Shown: in pieces, positions 33,515-36,263 of the stretch
Layout of the letters: each line of letters opens with the position of its first letter
Position numbering within the stretch: position 1 is the first letter of the stretch
Assembly (NCBI RefSeq): GCF_012933365.1
Contig: NZ_JABBVZ010000039.1
Location: 1-36,263 of the forward strand
Direction of reading: 5' to 3'
Source of the DNA: Sulfobacillus harzensis
GTDB taxonomy: Bacteria; Bacillota; Sulfobacillia; Sulfobacillales; Sulfobacillaceae
Length of the DNA stretch: 36,263 nt
The notes under the pieces: generated by a model
Databases searched by the model: none
Seen by the model: only the letters and a program-made list of their open reading frames with translations
What the model was told of the DNA's origin: nothing
Made by a program: the position numbers and the translations under genes

Positions 33515-34885
33515 ATGTCGGCTGAAACGTTACCGAATGTCTCGATCGCTGATCGCATGGATCGGCTGCCGCCAGCGAAGTACTTTACACGTCTGGTGGC
33601 CCGCGTATCGACCGGGGGCTTATTTGAGTTCTATGAACTCTTCATGGCGGGCTCGGTAGGTGCGGCGCTTGTGGCGGACAAGTTTGTGAGCACCGCCGGT
33701 CTGGCGTATTTTGTGGGTTCCGGCTTCTTGGGGATGTTTTTTGGGACCACAATTTTCGGAAGAGTCAGCGATCGGATTGGGCGGCGCAAGGGATACGTCT
33801 ACTCTATGCTAATTTACTCGCTGTTCACGATCTTAATGGCAGCATCGCCGAACATCGCGTTGGTTGATATCTTCCGACTGTTCGCGGGATTTGGGGTTGG
33901 AGCCCAGTTGGTCATTATCGACGCCTACGTCAGCGAGATGACGCCGGCAAGCCGGCGTGGGCACTACATCGCCTTTAGCCAATTCATTACGTTTTGGGCA
34001 GTGCCGGTGGTCGCCTTGCTCGCGTATGTGTTAGTCCCCACGCACTTCCTTTGGGCTGGCTGGCGCTGGGTGGTGTTGGTAGCCGCTCTGGGATCGGTCG
34101 TGGTCTGGTGGGTCCGCATGGGCCTTCCGGAGACGCCTCGCTGGTATGAAAACCACGGCAAAGTTGCCGAAGCGCACGCCATTATGGATCAAATTGAGAG
34201 TGCGGTCGAGAAGGAGACGGGGCCATTGCCGCCGCTGGTGGAACGGCCGCGAGAAATCGAGGTTCATGGCCAATTCGCGGAGATTTGGGTTCCTCCCTAT
34301 CGCCGCCGAACCATCATGCTGCTCGTCTTCAATCTCTTTCAAACCATTGGATTTTATGGCTTTGCATCGTGGGTCCCAACCTTGCTCGTCAGCGAAGGCG
34401 TGACACTACTGCACTCGTTGCTTTACACCTTTGTCATCGCCATTTTCAACCCGCTCGGCCCGGTGTTGGGAATGTGGCTATCCGATAAATGGCAGCGCAA
34501 ATATCAAATCGTGGTGGTCGCGTTGGCTATCGGGGTATCGGGGCTGATTTTCTCCATGATGCGGATCCCGGCTTGGATTATTATTTTCGGTATTGTGATT
34601 ACGCTGCTCAACAACTGGTTCAGCACGGTCTTTCACTCGTACCAGGCGGAGTTGTACCCCACGCGGCTTCGCACAACGGGGGTCGGCTTCACATACAGTT
34701 GGAGTCGGTTGAGTTCTGCATTTACCGGATTCATCATTGTCGCGCTGCTACACGCGTTCGGTACGGTGGGTGTGTTTAGCTTCATTTCCTTCGCCATGGT
34801 TGTGGTGGCGGTGACGATTGGCGGGTTTGGCCCTATGACCAACCGCCGCAGCTTAGAGGAAATCAATGCGAATGCGCAAGCCTAA
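33515..34885 (+). CDS. MFS transporter (metabolite:proton symporter type)
   Basis: A 456-residue transporter with 12 hydrophobic helices in two halves. The signature GRVSDRIGRRKGYVYS follows helix two-three, as in MFS proteins; GLPETPRWY ends the first half and ELYPTRLRTTGVGFTYSWSRL marks the second. It resembles the sugar/organic acid group, so an organic acid is likely. The substrate cannot be read from sequence. The ATG at 33515 has GGAGAGG upstream. It is the last gene of the run and a terminator follows. Confidence 0.94.
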   Translation: MSAETLPNVSIADRMDRLPPAKYFTRLVARVSTGGLFEFYELFMAGSVGAALVADKFVSTAGLAYFVGSGFLGMFFGTTIFGRVSDRIGRRKGYVYSMLIYSLFTILMAASPNIALVDIFRLFAGFGVGAQLVIIDAYVSEMTPASRRGHYIAFSQFITFWAVPVVALLAYVLVPTHFLWAGWRWVVLVAALGSVVVWWVRMGLPETPRWYENHGKVAEAHAIMDQIESAVEKETGPLPPLVERPREIEVHGQFAEIWVPPYRRRTIMLLVFNLFQTIGFYGFASWVPTLLVSEGVTLLHSLLYTFVIAIFNPLGPVLGMWLSDKWQRKYQIVVVALAIGVSGLIFSMMRIPAWIIIFGIVITLLNNWFSTVFHSYQAELYPTRLRTTGVGFTYSWSRLSSAFTGFIIVALLHAFGTVGVFSFISFAMVVVAVTIGGFGPMTNRRSLEEINANAQA

Positions 34886-34894
34886 GGATAACAG

Positions 34895-34924
34895 GCGGTC
34901 GTTCCTCGGGGACGGCCGCTTTTT
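34895..34924 (+). terminator. Rho-independent terminator after the MFS gene
   Basis: GCGGTCGT pairs with ACGGCCGC (one G-T pair) around a TCCTCGGGG loop, followed by TTTTTC. It begins ten bases after the MFS stop. Confidence 0.88.
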
Positions 34925-34925
34925 C

Positions 34926-35212
34926 TCTTGGAACGAAGCATCCTGACATGACCCCGCGGTCGAGGCAGGTCCAGGCTGCAACATCCGTAGAATAGGGACG
35001 GCAGATGGGTTTATGCACGGGGAGCGGAGGAGGACGCGGTATTGGCCGCCATTACCGACTATGCGGCCGGCGGCGTGACGGCCAGCGCGGCGGCCTATGA
35101 TACCGGCCGATGGCGTTCCTGCGTAAGCCGGACTGCTCGGTGACAGCCTGTAGAGCGCCCTCCCGTGGACGACCGGCGCAAGTCCTAAGAAGCGGTGCGA
35201 TGAAGCAGGAAG
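34926..35212 (+). other. Non-coding or decayed sequence
   Basis: No intact gene. One plus-strand frame at about 35037-35111 reads VLAAITDYAAGGVTASAAAY, which has the look of a helix-turn-helix start from a transposase, but it is short and ends without a partner. No terminal inverted repeat or target duplication was seen. Confidence 0.35.
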
Positions 35213-35706
35213 ATGGCGACAGCTTTGGTCAGGTATGATCAGAACTGGATAAGTCCATCGGAACGGATGGTGACCGCAACCGAAATCGCTGAACGCGCCC
35301 GGGACATCATCCGCGCGACAGGGCTATCCCTCATTGTGGACATTGATACCGGGTACGGCGGCGTGCTGGAGGTTGCCCGGACTGCTCGCGAGATGACGGA
35401 GGCCGTCAACGCCCCGCTGTTGGCCAACATGACCGAGTGCGGCCGCACCCCCTACTTTACCGAGCAGCAATTTTGGGCGTTCGGATATCAGGTGTCATTG
35501 ACCCCGTTTCCGCGCTTCGCGTAGTCGCGAAGGCAGCGTTTGACCTGTTTCAAACCTTGCGGGCCGCGGAAACGCAAAAATCCAAGCTTCACGCCATGCC
35601 AACCCGGCAGGAACTCTATGACGCCATTGGTTATTTCGCCTATGAGGCTTTGGATCAGCATATCGCGCAGACGGTTCTGCCTCATACTCCCCCGGACGGG
35701 GAGTAG
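35213..35706 (+). pseudogene. Broken methylisocitrate-lyase / PEP-mutase family gene
   Basis: Pieces of an isocitrate-lyase-superfamily protein are in two frames. The first holds TATEIAERARDI and LIVDIDTGYGGVLEVARTA, the metal-binding DxDTGYG block. It then jumps directly to APLLANMTECGRTPYFTEQQ, so about 90 residues are missing, including the catalytic KxCGH segment. Near 35490 the frame shifts by one base; the rest continues in another frame as GVIDPVSALRVVAKAAFDLF and ends MPTRQELYDAIGYFAYEALD. The N-terminal 60-70 residues are also absent. The family enzymes split 2-methylisocitrate or related acids. No active enzyme can be made from it. Confidence 0.85.
35685..35705. repeat. Hairpin at the end of the lyase pseudogene
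   Basis: TACTCCCC-CGGAC-GGGGAGTA: perfect eight-base arms that include the stop of the second reading frame. No T-run follows on either strand. It may be a terminator remnant. Confidence 0.4.
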
Positions 35707-35785
35707 ACCAGGCGACGCAGCACACCGTCCCGGCCTGGCTCCCCCTCTTTCGTAGGGTTCCCGGCTGTTCTTTGGGGGACCGGAC

Positions 35786-36262
35786 TCAATCGTTAGGGGG
35801 TTGGGCGAACCGGGCGACGGCCTCGGCTGCCAGTCCCGGGGTCTTAGCCTTTCCCCGTACCCAATATCCCCAATAAATGAGAATGGCCAGGACGACAACA
35901 ATGGCGGACTGAACGACGGGCTGCAATAGGAGCGGGCTGGAGAGGGATGAGAGAGAAATAGATACGATGAAATAGGCCCCGATAATCATTAGCAATATGC
36001 CGAGTCCGATGCGCAAGAGGGGATTCTTTGCGATGGCCGAACTGTTGGAGTTCAAGAGATGGGGTGCCCTTCGTGGGAGCGTAAGCATCCCCAACCCCAG
36101 AAAAAAGAACACCAACATGACCGACATGACCCGCACTTCGACCCCAAACACGAAGCCGAGTTTTAATGATTCAAACAGGCTGATGGACCGTTCTGATGGA
36201 CTTGTCCAAGATTGACCATCGTTAAGCAAATAATCAATCTTGTTGCCACCTTCCTGGTTCAT
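35786..36262 (-). CDS. Membrane protein of unknown function, possibly cut by the window edge
   Basis: A 158-residue frame with about three hydrophobic segments (around residues 44-62, 80-106 and 112-134). The first 35 residues are polar (NQEGGNKIDYLLNDG). The ATG at 36262 is at the window edge, no ribosome binding site can be seen, and the gene may extend further upstream. I do not recognise a family. The C-terminus ends AEAVARFAQPPND. Confidence 0.55.
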   Translation of the reverse strand: MNQEGGNKIDYLLNDGQSWTSPSERSISLFESLKLGFVFGVEVRVMSVMLVFFFLGLGMLTLPRRAPHLLNSNSSAIAKNPLLRIGLGILLMIIGAYFIVSISLSSLSSPLLLQPVVQSAIVVVLAILIYWGYWVRGKAKTPGLAAEAVARFAQPPND

Positions 36263-36263
36263 C

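Overview
The window reads as the chromosome of a moderately GC-rich, Gram-positive-type (Firmicutes) motile bacterium. Several things point there: the fliOPQR-flhB-flhA-flhF-flhG order, the flhO/flhP-like rod genes, a YaaR-type DUF327 gene, the fliW-csrA pair, a Spo0E-type phosphatase gene, strong AGGAGG ribosome binding sites and frequent GTG/TTG starts. A cytochrome bd operon joined to a sulfide:quinone-oxidoreductase-like gene would suit an acidophilic sulfur oxidiser such as Sulfobacillus. That genus is an inference from gene content, not a sequence match.

Layout. (1) 182-1668, minus: a small lipoprotein and a 2-hydroxyacid dehydrogenase. (2) 1788-10744, plus: the flagellar export operon fliO, P, Q, R, flhB, flhA, flhF, flhG, mostly joined by 1-4 base overlaps, then two FlgF/FlgG-type rod proteins. 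(3) 10713-11276, minus: a lytic transglycosylase overlapping the last rod gene tail to tail. (4) 11453-13287, plus: fliL, fliM, fliN. (5) 17728-13232, minus: a small unknown gene, a Spo0E-like gene, DUF327, flgN, flgK, flgL, fliW and csrA, with csrA overlapping fliN tail to tail. (6) 17822-18163, plus: a promoter, three tRNA genes (initiator Met, elongator Met, Lys-CTT) and a terminator. (7) 26671-18317, minus: cydD, cydC, cydB, cydA, an SQR-family flavoprotein and DUF1641, which together look like a sulfide-to-oxygen respiratory module. (8) 26672-27153: no gene, but a dense set of potential RNA hairpins. (9) 30459-27154, minus: a YtcJ-type amidohydrolase, DUF3311 and a sodium:solute symporter. 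(10) 31004-34885, plus and divergent from (9): an IclR regulator, a CaiB-type CoA-transferase, the C-terminal half of an HMG-CoA-lyase-like gene and an MFS transporter, closed by a terminator. (11) 34926-35706: decayed sequence with a broken methylisocitrate-lyase-type gene. (12) 35786-36262, minus: a membrane protein at the window edge.

Function. Regions 2-5 encode export apparatus, rod, hook-filament junction and switch parts, plus the FliW/CsrA control pair; no flagellin, stator or chemotaxis gene is present. Regions 9-11 look like a small organic-acid or amide catabolic island under one IclR regulator, with part of the pathway eroded. The most notable points are FliM without its CheY-docking peptide while FliN carries one, a 12-bp hairpin at the start of the DUF327 gene, the possible structured RNA near 26.9-27.06 kb, and the combined sulfide/bd-oxidase operon.
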